This document shows positions 1-9,207 of a DNA stretch of 64,000 bases, one piece after another. Source of the stretch: Asterella californica (Eukaryota; Streptophyta; Marchantiopsida; Marchantiales; Aytoniaceae); the NCBI GenBank assembly GCA_036924285.1, contig JAYKYS010000011.1:5890001-5954000 (forward strand). The letters run 5' to 3'. The notes under the pieces were generated by a model. It ran no database searches, had not been told where the DNA came from, and saw nothing but the letters and a program-made list of their open reading frames with translations. The stretch's first letter is position 1. Each line of letters starts with the position of its first letter. The translations under genes were made by a program, and so were the position numbers.

Positions 1-3000
1 TTGGTCTCTCTCAAAGGTCTAGCCTCTACCCACTTGGTACAATAGTCAGTGGCGACTACAATGTATCTATTGCCTCGAGGTGTCTTATTAAGAGGACCTA
101 CAAAGTCAATACCCCACTTCTCAAATGGTCCTAACACGGGAATTGATCTTAACGGAGGTGTTCTAGTAGACTTCAGAGCAAATGCTTGACATACGTCGCA
201 AGTTTTGCAATAGTCTAAACACTCTTTGAAAATCCCTCTCCAGTGGTAACCCGCATCCAAAATCTTGAAGGCTGTTATCTTACCAGCAAAGTGACCTCCG
301 CAAACAGTTCCGTCGTGAAACTCGTGCATTAGCTTGAATGCCTCCTTCTGACCAACTGCTCTCCTTAGTAACCCATCTGCTCCTTGATGAAACAGAATTC
401 CCTCTACCATGGTGTAAGGTTTGCATCTCTTGATCAACGCGTTACGTTCTCGGGTATGCATACCTTCCGGAAAAGAGCCATCTGCAAGGAAACTCCAGAT
501 TTCCTTATACTCGTCCGGTATCTCCTCAATGCTTGTGATGGTCATCAGATGCTCGTCTGGAAACGAATCGTCAAATGGTTCTTCTCCCTCATCATCATAA
601 GCCCTCGACAAAAGATCAGCATTCGCATGCTTTTTCCCTGGTCTATCTTCGATCACATAATCGTATTCTGTTAGAAGGATCTTCCAACGAGCAATACGAC
701 CTTCGGCATTAGGCTTATTAAAGATATACTTTAAAGCCTTGTGATCTGTGACTATGGAAAATTTCCCTCCTAGCAAGTAATGTCGGAATTTCTTCAATCC
801 AAAGATCACCGCTAATCCTTCTCGTTCAGTCACGGAGTAATTCTTCTCCGCTGGAACCATCTGCCTACTAGCATAAGCTATAGGATGATCATGCCCATCT
901 CCATCTAGCTGACTTAATGTACATCCGATTGCTACATTGGAGGCATCCGTATACAGAATAAATGCTTTACTCCACTCAGGTTTAGCAAGTATAGGAGCTG
1001 TCACCAATGCCTTTTTCAGCTCCTCAAATGCTTCCTTTGCCTTCTGATCATGCACTATCAAGTCAAAATCAACTCCCTTCTTCATGTACATAGTCAAAGC
1101 TATTGCTTTGTTTGAGAAGGAAAAGACAAACCTACGATAATATCCAACCATGCCAAGAAACTGCCTCAACTTTGTCAAGTTGATCGGAAATGGAAGATCC
1201 ACAATCTTCTTCACCTTTTCAGGATCTACCGCAATCCCATTCTTGGAAATGATGTGCCCTAACAGCAGACCTTCTTCGCAGCCAAAGATGCACTTCTCTG
1301 GATTCAGAGAAGCGTTAGCTTGCTCCAACCGCTGCAGAACTTTGATCACATGATCAAAGTGGTCCTCCTTTCTTCCGTACACACAGAAATCATCAATGAA
1401 ATCACGAACAAACTTTCCTATGAATGGTTCGAACACCTTGTTCATGAACCTCTGAAACGTGGCCGGAGCATTACACAGTCCGAATGGCATCACTCGAAAT
1501 GCAAATGTTCCCCAAGGAGTAGTGAAAGTAGTCAACTGCTGGTACTCCTGTGCTATCTTGATCTGGTTGTATCCACTATAACCATCACCAAAGCTGTACC
1601 ACTCATGACCGGCAACTTCCTCCAAAATCTCATCTATAAATGGTAGAGGATAATAGTCCTTCTTGGTAACTGCATTCAGCTTCTTATAGTCTATGCACAC
1701 TCGCAGCTTACCATTCTTCTTCTTGACAATCACAATGGGTGAAACCCATTCTGAGTTCTCCACCTCATAGATGAAACTCGCCTCCTTCAACTTGTCTATC
1801 TCCTCCTTGACCATCATTGCCGTTGTGGGATTGACCCTTCTCTGCTTCTGTCGAACTGGTCTTGCGTGCTCCTCCAATTCGATTCGATGAGTCTCGAGAG
1901 TCACCTCCTTCAAATCCTTGTAGCTGAAAGCAAACACATGGATATATTTTCGAAATATATCTAGGAATCTACTTTTCTCCTCTTGAGTGACATTGATACC
2001 AAACTTCAAGGTAGAGAGTCTTCTCACAATCTCTGCCTCACTCAACTCTTCTTTGTCAGGATCTTTCTCCACTGCTGGTCGAGGCAACAAGTCAATAGCA
2101 CTAAGCTGATGTAATGATTCATCTCGACCAAATCCTTCGTCCTCAGACGAGGATTCTTGATCGTAAGAATCGCCGGTATCTACTTCTGAGACACTCTGAT
2201 CGTCCTCCGTATCAGATTCCCAGTAGTCACTAGTGGGTCTATCAGAGTCAGAAGTCACAACTCCAACACCCGAGAGAGGAACTATCACTCTATGATCTCT
2301 AGGCCCAATCCGTAAGTATCCCTTGTGCCACCTATCCGTGGTGCGCACAGCTCTCAACCAAGGCCTACCTAGGAGCAAATCATAACTAGAGTCCTTTAAC
2401 ACTTGAAAGGACATCAATGTTTGAACTCCCATCACAGACACGACCACCTTCTCTAACACGCCAAGAGGTCTTACCCGTTGCTTGTTAGCCATCCCCACGA
2501 CAATGCTAGCCGGGCGAGTTGGTTCCATCCCCAACTTCTTCATCAATCTCTCCGATATGGCGTTTACAGCCGACCCTCCATCCACCAATACGTCAGAGAC
2601 GTAGTGACCATTCAACCGGACTTCAATCTTTGAAGCCCTAGTGCATACCTCTGAAGCATGCACATCCACCACACCAACTCTCACAGACTTTGACGTCTTG
2701 CTCTTGGGTTTCTTCTTCTTGCTTCTCTTAGAACTCAGTCCTCCTCTGAGTTCCCTTCGTAAGCTGGGATTAAGTGCGATCAGTTGTCCAACAGTGATGT
2801 TGGCTTTCTGAGCACCCACATCTTCAACCACATCATATCCCGCTTGGGAAGATGAAATGGTGAAATCCGCCATCCCCAGCTTCCTTCTTGGCTCCCTTGG
2901 TGTACTCGAAACATTACTCGAACGAGTGCTTCTACTAGCTGATTCCTCCATGAAAACCGGTTCATCAGAAAATCGAGTTCTTTTCCTTTCTTGAGCTAAA

Positions 3001-4094
3001 AGCTCCACCGGTGCATGAGAAGAGTTTGAACTCTCTCCTTTCTCGTAGATGGGATCTCGCACGACATCTATAGTAGCCACCCCCTTGTCTCGTCCTTGTG
3101 ATGGATTTCCTCCACCCACATTCATTCTGACAGCTTCGGCACTTCTTGCTCCGTTGTTAGGACAATTTCGCTGAAAATGAGAACCTCCACACGTCCAACA
3201 AGTGATTCCTCCAAAGTTACCTTGGTTGCCTCCAAAGTTACCTTGATTTCCTCGGTTGGGATTGTTGTCGTAACCTCTTTGACCTCCTCCTCCACCTTTG
3301 TTCCTCCATTCTCGTAACTGTACCACGTTTATCTTGAGATCCGCAAGAGTGTCAGTGATGCTCTTCAGCTCGGCATGAAAATCAGAGGTGGCAGTAGACA
3401 TCGTTGTTGGGACAAACGGTCTTGGCACCACCGTTGGAGTAGGAGCTGACGTTGAAGCAATCACCAATTGTGATGGTGCAGGTGCGATCGTTGTGGCTAC
3501 ACCAGGAGTCGGAGTTGACACCAGAGCAGCATGATGAGGTTGGATGATATCTCCTTCATCCAAACTCTCTTCCATATTTGTCGCTATCTTGATGGCCTCC
3601 GCTTTGGTTGCTGGCTTCTCGTACCTCACTTGGGTTCGAATTGAAGGTCTCAACCCTCCCACCAAGTTCTTGGTCAGCACTGCTCCAATCCCCGCCATCG
3701 TTAGTTCCACATTGTCTCCACTCTTCCGTAGGACCGTCCGAAACCGTTGCTCCAACTTATCCACCCTTTCGGCATATTGCCGAACTTTCTCGTCGTCACG
3801 TTGCTTCAAATGAGTAAGCTCCACCATGAGCTTCTCATAACTCTCTTCTGGAAGAAATTCTTCGATGAGTGCATTACTCAACGTCTCCCATGTGTCCTCA
3901 ACTGCACCAGGTGTCTGGCTCTTCACTCGGTCTTCATACCACGTAAGAGCAAAATCTTCTAAAAACTCTGGCAGTAACAACACCCATTCTTCCTTCCTTC
4001 TCACGTTGTTTCCGATGCAACCCCTTTTGAAGTCTCGAACAAACGGTTCTACATCTTCATTGTCCTTCCCATGAAACACGGGTAGCTTTCCCAT
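1..4094 (-). CDS. gag-pol polyprotein, open to window edge (partial)
   Basis: One minus-strand frame runs from ATG at 4094 to base 3 with no stop (1,364 codons); the upstream in-frame stop is TAG at 4121-4119. I checked every line of the frame. Gag capsid occupies about residues 1-200, then a G/N-rich stretch and a zinc knuckle C299-x2-C302-x3-H306-x4-C311, the short spacing seen in many plant gypsy elements. The protease motif is VDGGSA (D505). RT carries a YSGYNQ motif and the catalytic pair FIDD (D901-D902). RNase H starts with YTDAS (D1050). Integrase has the HHCC zinc-binding region and the first core aspartate in GIDF (D1330); the other two acidic residues lie outside the window. The product would form particles, copy the RNA and integrate the cDNA. 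Seen directly: the open frame and motifs. Inferred: that it is functional. Confidence 0.93.
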   Translation of the reverse strand, partial: MGKLPVFHGKDNEDVEPFVRDFKRGCIGNNVRRKEEWVLLLPEFLEDFALTWYEDRVKSQTPGAVEDTWETLSNALIEEFLPEESYEKLMVELTHLKQRDDEKVRQYAERVDKLEQRFRTVLRKSGDNVELTMAGIGAVLTKNLVGGLRPSIRTQVRYEKPATKAEAIKIATNMEESLDEGDIIQPHHAALVSTPTPGVATTIAPAPSQLVIASTSAPTPTVVPRPFVPTTMSTATSDFHAELKSITDTLADLKINVVQLREWRNKGGGGGQRGYDNNPNRGNQGNFGGNQGNFGGITCWTCGGSHFQRNCPNNGARSAEAVRMNVGGGNPSQGRDKGVATIDVVRDPIYEKGESSNSSHAPVELLAQERKRTRFSDEPVFMEESASRSTRSSNVSSTPREPRRKLGMADFTISSSQAGYDVVEDVGAQKANITVGQLIALNPSLRRELRGGLSSKRSKKKKPKSKTSKSVRVGVVDVHASEVCTRASKIEVRLNGHYVSDVLVDGGSAVNAISERLMKKLGMEPTRPASIVVGMANKQRVRPLGVLEKVVVSVMGVQTLMSFQVLKDSSYDLLLGRPWLRAVRTTDRWHKGYLRIGPRDHRVIVPLSGVGVVTSDSDRPTSDYWESDTEDDQSVSEVDTGDSYDQESSSEDEGFGRDESLHQLSAIDLLPRPAVEKDPDKEELSEAEIVRRLSTLKFGINVTQEEKSRFLDIFRKYIHVFAFSYKDLKEVTLETHRIELEEHARPVRQKQRRVNPTTAMMVKEEIDKLKEASFIYEVENSEWVSPIVIVKKKNGKLRVCIDYKKLNAVTKKDYYPLPFIDEILEEVAGHEWYSFGDGYSGYNQIKIAQEYQQLTTFTTPWGTFAFRVMPFGLCNAPATFQRFMNKVFEPFIGKFVRDFIDDFCVYGRKEDHFDHVIKVLQRLEQANASLNPEKCIFGCEEGLLLGHIISKNGIAVDPEKVKKIVDLPFPINLTKLRQFLGMVGYYRRFVFSFSNKAIALTMYMKKGVDFDLIVHDQKAKEAFEELKKALVTAPILAKPEWSKAFILYTDASNVAIGCTLSQLDGDGHDHPIAYASRQMVPAEKNYSVTEREGLAVIFGLKKFRHYLLGGKFSIVTDHKALKYIFNKPNAEGRIARWKILLTEYDYVIEDRPGKKHANADLLSRAYDDEGEEPFDDSFPDEHLMTITSIEEIPDEYKEIWSFLADGSFPEGMHTRERNALIKRCKPYTMVEGILFHQGADGLLRRAVGQKEAFKLMHEFHDGTVCGGHFAGKITAFKILDAGYHWRGIFKECLDYCKTCDVCQAFALKSTRTPPLRSIPVLGPFEKWGIDFVGPLNKTPRGNRYIVVATDYCTKWVEARPLRET

Positions 4095-4307
4095 CTTGTA
4101 ACTACTCTTTCTACTCTTCTAATCGTCGTGCAATAACTACTCGCTAAAAGAGTACGAACATCACCAATTCCATTCGCGAATAATCTACCATAGGTAAAAT
4201 GAAAGGAAATGGTTGTAACAACACCTCTTGTGCCATCTCTTCTCCCAAGGTAATCATGAGTCTGAGTCGCATCACCGCCTTCTCCACCATTCGAATGACG
4301 ATCTCCA

Positions 4308-4799
4308 TCACAACTCAACCGAGTCCTCTTTTGAAGTCGACAACTTCTCCGTCTCAGCTCTTTGAGTCTCGTCCAACTTCTCGACTACTGACGTAAGTAG
4401 GGCGGCCACATCGACGCACTTGTGTCCTCTTGATAGATCACCCACTCCACAACTTGGACAAGGATCTTCGCCTAGAAGATGAATTGGCGCTGGTGACGAT
4501 GGACCCACTCGAAGACTTAAATCAGTAAACTCCCGCTTCCCTTTAGCTCTCTCGGTTCTGATTCTAGTTGGACAATTCACTACTTTATGTCCCAACCCTC
4601 TACAGAAATAACACCACAAGTCGGTTTCTACTCTTCTCCTCGGAGATTCTACTTGAGGTTTTGTACTAGGGTTCTCAAACTCAACGATAATCTCTTTCGA
4701 GCTCTCTCCGACGCTTACTATGACATCTAAACCTTGAGGAAGGTTTCTAAGTCTAACTTTCCAATCTTTTGAATTTCCACTCATGTTGCACCTTCTCAA
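4308..4799 (-). CDS. Small zinc-knuckle ORF upstream of gag-pol (ORF B)
   Basis: The product has 163 residues. It carries a classical CCHC knuckle, CYFCRGLGHKVVNC (C-x2-C-x4-H-x4-C), near residue 62, and a second cysteine-rich patch, CPSCGVGDLSRGHKC, near residue 114. The N-terminal 50 residues are acidic and basic without a recognised fold. It lies 213 bases upstream of the gag-pol start in another frame. A nucleic-acid-binding accessory protein or an extra gag part is plausible, but I do not recognise a family. The real start could be either of two close methionines. It could also be a gag exon joined by splicing or frameshifting. Confidence 0.55.
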   Translation of the reverse strand: MRRCNMSGNSKDWKVRLRNLPQGLDVIVSVGESSKEIIVEFENPSTKPQVESPRRRVETDLWCYFCRGLGHKVVNCPTRIRTERAKGKREFTDLSLRVGPSSPAPIHLLGEDPCPSCGVGDLSRGHKCVDVAALLTSVVEKLDETQRAETEKLSTSKEDSVEL

Positions 4800-4922
4800 C
4801 CATTAAGTGGACAAAATATCATAGAGGAAAATAATTCTACATTACTTTCTTAACTCTTCCGAGCTTTATATTAGAAATCGTGCATTATACATGCTATACA
4901 CGAAATAAAATCTAATCTAATA

Positions 4923-5240
4923 TTAACTATCAAAGATATGATCCTCCTCACCCTCGTTTGTACTCATCACAACAGACATCTTGAACTCACTCTTGTAAGG
5001 ATCCAACTCTATTTCACCAGGAGCATTCGTGGCCTCCATAGTGAATGATGCTTTAAACTCGACTTTCTTCAAATCTGTGCCAATTGTCGCGGAAGCTTCT
5101 TCGTATAGAGTAAAGAGGGCACCCCAAGTGCTATAGATGCGTGTTCGTAACTCATCTATACTTAACTTGGGCTTCTCCGTCTCTGTTCGAACTCCTAAAC
5201 GTCTCTTCTTCCACCTCGTCATTCGAACTGGATTCCCCAT
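4923..5240 (-). CDS. Small ORF of unknown function between leader and ORF B (ORF A)
   Basis: The product has 105 residues, a basic N-terminus (WKKRRLG) and an acidic C-terminal half, with no motif I recognise. It is the first ATG-initiated reading frame of useful length after the PBS and leader of the left-edge element, and it precedes ORF B by 123 bases. The position is where gag normally starts, so it may be a matrix-like gag N-terminus. It could also be chance, because no partner copy in the window covers it. Confidence 0.4.
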   Translation of the reverse strand: MGNPVRMTRWKKRRLGVRTETEKPKLSIDELRTRIYSTWGALFTLYEEASATIGTDLKKVEFKASFTMEATNAPGEIELDPYKSEFKMSVVMSTNEGEEDHIFDS

Positions 5241-5387
5241 GACGTATCTTCAAGACCTCCTTGTATGCCGAAACGTATCTCTCTTAGTTGGTAAGAGATC
5301 TCTCCAAGATTTTTGTGGTCTCCAGTAGCTCAACCTCCAAGCTACTAAATCATGAAGTTTCAACAGAAACTTCCCTAATCAGAAGAG

Positions 5388-5830
5388 ATGGTGATGACTG
5401 TACAAATTTTCAGAGAACTGAAATTTGTATATTTTCACTTCCCTCATGGTTGTCAACCCCCTCCACTTTGAAAAATCCTTTCTCCCTCTTCAGACCTCAT
5501 CTTCTCATGATTTCTTTTGTCCTGGATAGCTTATCAGCCACTCTAAAACACTGGAAAGTTTCTTAGGAAAATAAAATTCACAGAAAATCTGACACTGACT
5601 GTAAACTTTTTCCAGAGAACAGAATTCCTCAACTCTCACGAATAGACCCCCTCAATTTTGAAAAATCATTGCTCCCTCTCTAGACCACCTTTTCCTATGA
5701 TTTCTTTTGTCTTAGATAGGTTATCAGCCAATCTAAAACACTGGAAAGTTTCACAGGAAAATAAAATTCACAGAAAAGTTGACAGCGACTGTACAAATTT
5801 TCCAGAGAGCAGAATTTCTAAACTCACAAA
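5388..5830 (-). repeat. Tandem repeat of about 190 bp in the retroelement leader
   Basis: A block starting with a conserved GACTGTA motif and containing the stretches TTTGAAAAATC, ATGATTTCTTTTGTC and AAAACACTGGAAAGTTTC recurs with shifts of about 201 and 190 bases (motif at 5396, 5597 and 5787). There are two full units and a partial one. The block lies between PBS and ORF A, in the region that would hold the packaging signal or a leader. No long ORF is credible here. Confidence 0.8.
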
Positions 5831-6105
5831 TTTCTCTCATCTAATAACTTTTCTCTCCTCCTTTCTCTACAACTCTTGTTGCACCTTCTTTCAACTCTCC
5901 TCAAACCCTTTCTAAGTGAACAAGATGTAAAGAATGACTTCGAACGCGTCATATATCACTACGGGATACACGAAAGGTTCTAACGTTGCTAACATCGCGT
6001 TAGCTCTCTCTCCTCCCAACGTTCTCTCCATGTGCTCTCTCATAATCTCCTTTTGTCGAATATAGAACTGAACTCTAAACATCGTTCAACGATCCCTTCA
6101 AGTGA

Positions 6106-6124
6106 GGTCCCGGCAACGGAACCA
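6106..6124 (-). other. Primer binding site, tRNA-Asp type
   Basis: On the minus strand, four bases after the LTR end, the sequence reads TGGTTCCGTTGCCGGGACC. It begins with the expected TGG and closely matches the TGGCGCCGTTGCCGGGGA primer site complementary to plant tRNA-Asp. This fixes the strand of the element and the inner boundary of the LTR. Confidence 0.85.
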
Positions 6125-6128
6125 AAAA

Positions 6129-7043
6129 TGTAAACCCTCCGCGGTCCTAACGATCAACTACCCCCCGATCTCTCAACCTCCACGATCGTCATCCACGAAT
6201 CTGCAACTGTCGGGCCTGTCTCTCACTCAGGGGTCACCTCTGATGGCTTTGATGGAAGCACACCATGAATCTTGAAGGGAAAAATGCTAAGTTCACTCTC
6301 ATTCATACACCCACAAACTTATCAACTAAAATCTCCATAATCTCATCCACTAAAATCCTCCATTCTAACGACGTCTCTCAAGTTCTCACATGCTAAAAAT
6401 ATCCCACACTCTCTATATTACTCAAGTTGTCATTACGACGATGTGAAAACAAGGATGAGGAGCTCTTCTCTACTCCTCTATTTATACATTCTAGGTTTTT
6501 ACTTTGGTACCCTCGGTAACTCAGCCGTAACTACTTTTACCGGGTTTTACTAAGATATTACTTAAGGTAAAAGCATTGATCACATGGGCTTTTTACCTTT
6601 TCACATGGGCTTATTCCTTCAAAGTCAACAACTTCTAGAAGGATTCTGGAATATTCTCAAGGAATCTCGAATTTCCACCCCCCCTCTACACTAGGACCCA
6701 CTAAAAAGGAAACATGTGGAATCTCTTCTTGTTTTTAATGCCCACAAAGTCCACAACTTTAATCCAACCACTAATATCAAGTCAAAAAGGAGATAAGAGA
6801 TACTTTCCACCTCCTTTCTACCTTTTAGACAAGATGACAAGATAGTAGTGCTCACTCTTTAGCAAATATCTGAATTCTGCCAAAAGTACAGCTAAGTTTA
6901 ACCATAACTAACTTTTAGCTAGTCATGACTAACTTGATACCTCCTAAAAGTACTTTGGCAGCAAATAAACATTCTCAACCCTTAGTTATAACTAAACACC
7001 TTACTAATTGACAAACTTCCTATGTGTAACATAGGTCGTTACA
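6129..7043 (-). repeat. 5' LTR of the left-edge element (915 bp)
   Basis: The block is bounded by TGTAA at 6129 and TTACA at 7043 on the plus strand. It is matched along its whole 915 bp by the block at 11465-12379 and partly by 14008-14741. A TATA-like CTCTATTTATACATTC segment lies near 6480. Ends TG/CA and the adjacent PBS define it. The right flank starts GTTCT; the matching left flank lies outside the window. Confidence 0.93.
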
Positions 7044-7109
7044 GTTCTAAGCTTCCTGGATCTGTGTGCCAGTAGTTAGTTTCATTCCGAACTAACTTCG
7101 ATTGTAGTT

Positions 7110-8012
7110 GAATGTGTTGAGGGACTCTATCTTGCTAGAAGACAGGAACCGCAACCAGAAGCTGATGAGATACATCAGGGGGAACTCGAAGAAGCCGCTT
7201 CCCCGCTTCCAAGAGCTTCTTGGAAGACTCGATCTTGGAAGACTGCAGTGAGTACAACAAGAAGCAGGAGAAGAAGACGTTCCGAACTGTGATCGGTTGT
7301 TCAGACATTGAGTCTGCCGGATCTAGTATTAGAATAAGAGGGACATCTCTTCTCAGCACTCTGGTGGATGCCTCAGACCAGAGGAAGAAGTAGAAGACGC
7401 AAGGATAAAGATCCTGAGTGGGTACATTCATCCCAGCGAACCGTTTCTAGAGAGCAGCGGATATCCCTGAGACACCAAAGGAAAGAAGAAGAGCTCAGGA
7501 AGATCCGATCAATAGAGTTGGAATAGCCTTTCATCTCGAGCATAATCTTTGGAGAAGACAGAAGTCAACCGGGTGACCACGTGTATAAAGTAGATTTTGG
7601 TACTGGTTACTCGGAAGACGTCTTCCCAAGTGCGGAAGAGGCTTCTCAAGGTGAAGAAAGACTAGAGGAGATCATTCCAGACGTCTCAGAAGGCGACAGC
7701 GACAGTAGCTCAGAAGACGACATTCATGATTCAGACAGACCTGGACCTTCGAGAAGACCATCTCCACCACCTGGACCTGACGGAGGAAGAAGTTGGCAGT
7801 CGCATCAGCCGGTAGTCGACATGGCTTCCCACACTCGGCTGAAGTACCATACGTACGACGATGATGCTGACGCGGACGACTTCATGACGATGTTTGAGAC
7901 CATCTCTCGATCCAACAAGGAAGACTCTGATGTCGACAGACTCCGTGTATTTCCTAGTTTGATCGTAGGGAAGGGAAGGAAATGGATGAGTAAAATGTTG
8001 ATGATGGGATAG
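7110..8012 (+). pseudogene. Decayed retrotransposon gag, N-terminal part
   Basis: Plus-strand frames between 7110 and 8012 encode an acidic, serine- and proline-rich polypeptide. The longest open part (7581-8012, 143 codons) ends in a capsid-like stretch with RLRVFPSLIVG, the usual wording of a plant Ty3 gag capsid. Upstream frames hold repeated basic stretches such as RQRKEEELRKIR but are interrupted by stops and frame changes. No pol follows on this strand. The left-edge LTR ends 66 bases before it, so that element may have inserted into this one. Confidence 0.65.
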
Positions 8013-8227
8013 TAATGGCCGCTTGGGCTACTCTGAAGGCAGCTTTTCTGAAAAAGGTTCAGAGGATTGGGCTATGATCAGATGACCCCATAGAACTTCA
8101 GAGACTCGAACGGAAGAAGAAAGAGACACTGCGGGATTACACCAAGAGGTTTGAAGACCTCCTGGATCACATCCCTCAGAACCAAGGAAGACCCGGTTAT
8201 TGTGCCCAGCAAGCCGTGGACTGATAC

Positions 8228-8938
8228 TTGGGAGGATTGTCTCAGGATATGGAGTTGTACTGCAGAAGAGGAGGAGGTGATGATTTAATAGAAGTACAGA
8301 AGCATGCCGAGCAGTATGAAACCTCGAGCATCACTCGAAATATGATGAAAGACAGAGGGAAGACCTTGAAGAAGTCCAAGAAGTCCAAGAAGTCTTCTAG
8401 GAAGTCCAAGAGGAAGTCCAAGTCCAATGAAACTGATAACAGTGATTCGGAAGTATCCTCTACTTCTGAAGAGTCTACTGTCAAAAGTTCAGAATCTGAA
8501 TCTGAACAAGAGAAGAAGACACGGAAGAAGAAGAAGGAGAAGACACGGTCAAGGGAAGAAGTTGTACAGAAGATACCTCAAACTCAGATCATTCAGTCTG
8601 CATCTGATCCCCGTATCGATGAAGTGCTGAAGCAGTTTGCCGACCTGAAAGTTCATCTTCTGAACCAGAAGGACAAGCGGAAGCAACCTACGGCTTCTCG
8701 GCCAAACCTTTGGTGCAACCTTTGTAACTCTTCCGGACACACCCGAGATCAGTGTACACAGGACCAAGCCGTCAATTGGACAAGCTGGGAAGAAGACGAT
8801 GAGAGATATCTACACGATCCTAGTGGGGCAACCTGCTATAGGATCGAGACGATACAACCATTCACTCCTACTCCTCCCATCCAATATAATCGTTATGTAC
8901 CTAAGGACAATCCACATATGGTCTTCTCTTATGTGTAG
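8228..8938 (+). pseudogene. Decayed retrotransposon gag, zinc-knuckle part
   Basis: This is an open frame of 236 codons. It starts with the end of a capsid domain, followed by a long lysine/serine/glutamate-rich linker with repeated KKSKKSSRKSK wording. A CCHC zinc knuckle, CNLCNSSGHTRDQC, follows near residue 162, and then a short C-terminal tail. It continues the gag begun at 7110 after a frame break near 8013-8227. A related gag lies at 28395-29330. The last codons run into dispersed repeat A, so the natural C-terminus may be replaced. It could still be translated, but without pol the element is dead. Confidence 0.75.
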
Positions 8939-9207
8939 ATGAAGACTCCCTAATCGCGTAAGCATCAAGAACGAAGAACTTGACTCACCGATCGTGAAGA
9001 ACAACCAAATTTCAGATCGCAGGCGATGAAAAACTTAACGCAAGTGCTTCCTTGTGAGCGAATTTCACTCAGAACTCCCAAACCGTCTGATGAAACTTCG
9101 TATCGTCCTTGATTTCCTGAAGAACTCGAGATTCTGATCCCGATGGATCCAAGGACAACAAGTTTGATCTCGGGAACGGTACGAACGGTCCAACTCTCCT
9201 TCACAGG
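8905..9207 (+). repeat. Dispersed repeat A, partial copy (LTR-like)
   Basis: The segment from about 8905 to 9207 matches 17075-17369 in the same orientation and 36771-37070 in inverted orientation. Shared stretches include GAAGAACTTGACTCA and GAACGGTCCAACTC. The right end reads CTTCACA here and at 17369. On the minus strand that is a TGTGAAG start, consistent with an LTR edge. Only about 300 bp of the repeat are present, fused on the left to the gag relic. Confidence 0.75.

Larger units (their letters stand above)
1..7043 (-). mobile_element. Ty3/gypsy LTR retrotransposon, left end outside window
   Basis: Reading right to left on the minus strand, the order is LTR (7043-6129), PBS (6124-6106), an untranslated leader with tandem repeats, ORF A (5240-4923), ORF B (4799-4308) and gag-protease-RT-RNase H-integrase (4094 to the window edge). 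This order, with integrase last, is that of Ty3/gypsy and not of copia elements. The second LTR lies outside the window, so age and target-site duplication cannot be judged. The open pol frame suggests a young copy. A deleted sibling sits at 11465-14741, and a fragment of the same LTR family lies at 51236-51620 in the opposite orientation. Confidence 0.93.

Noticed and set aside
384..2965. Plus-strand and other-frame ORFs within 1-4094
   Set aside because: They are antisense or out-of-frame shadows of the intact minus-strand gag-pol frame.
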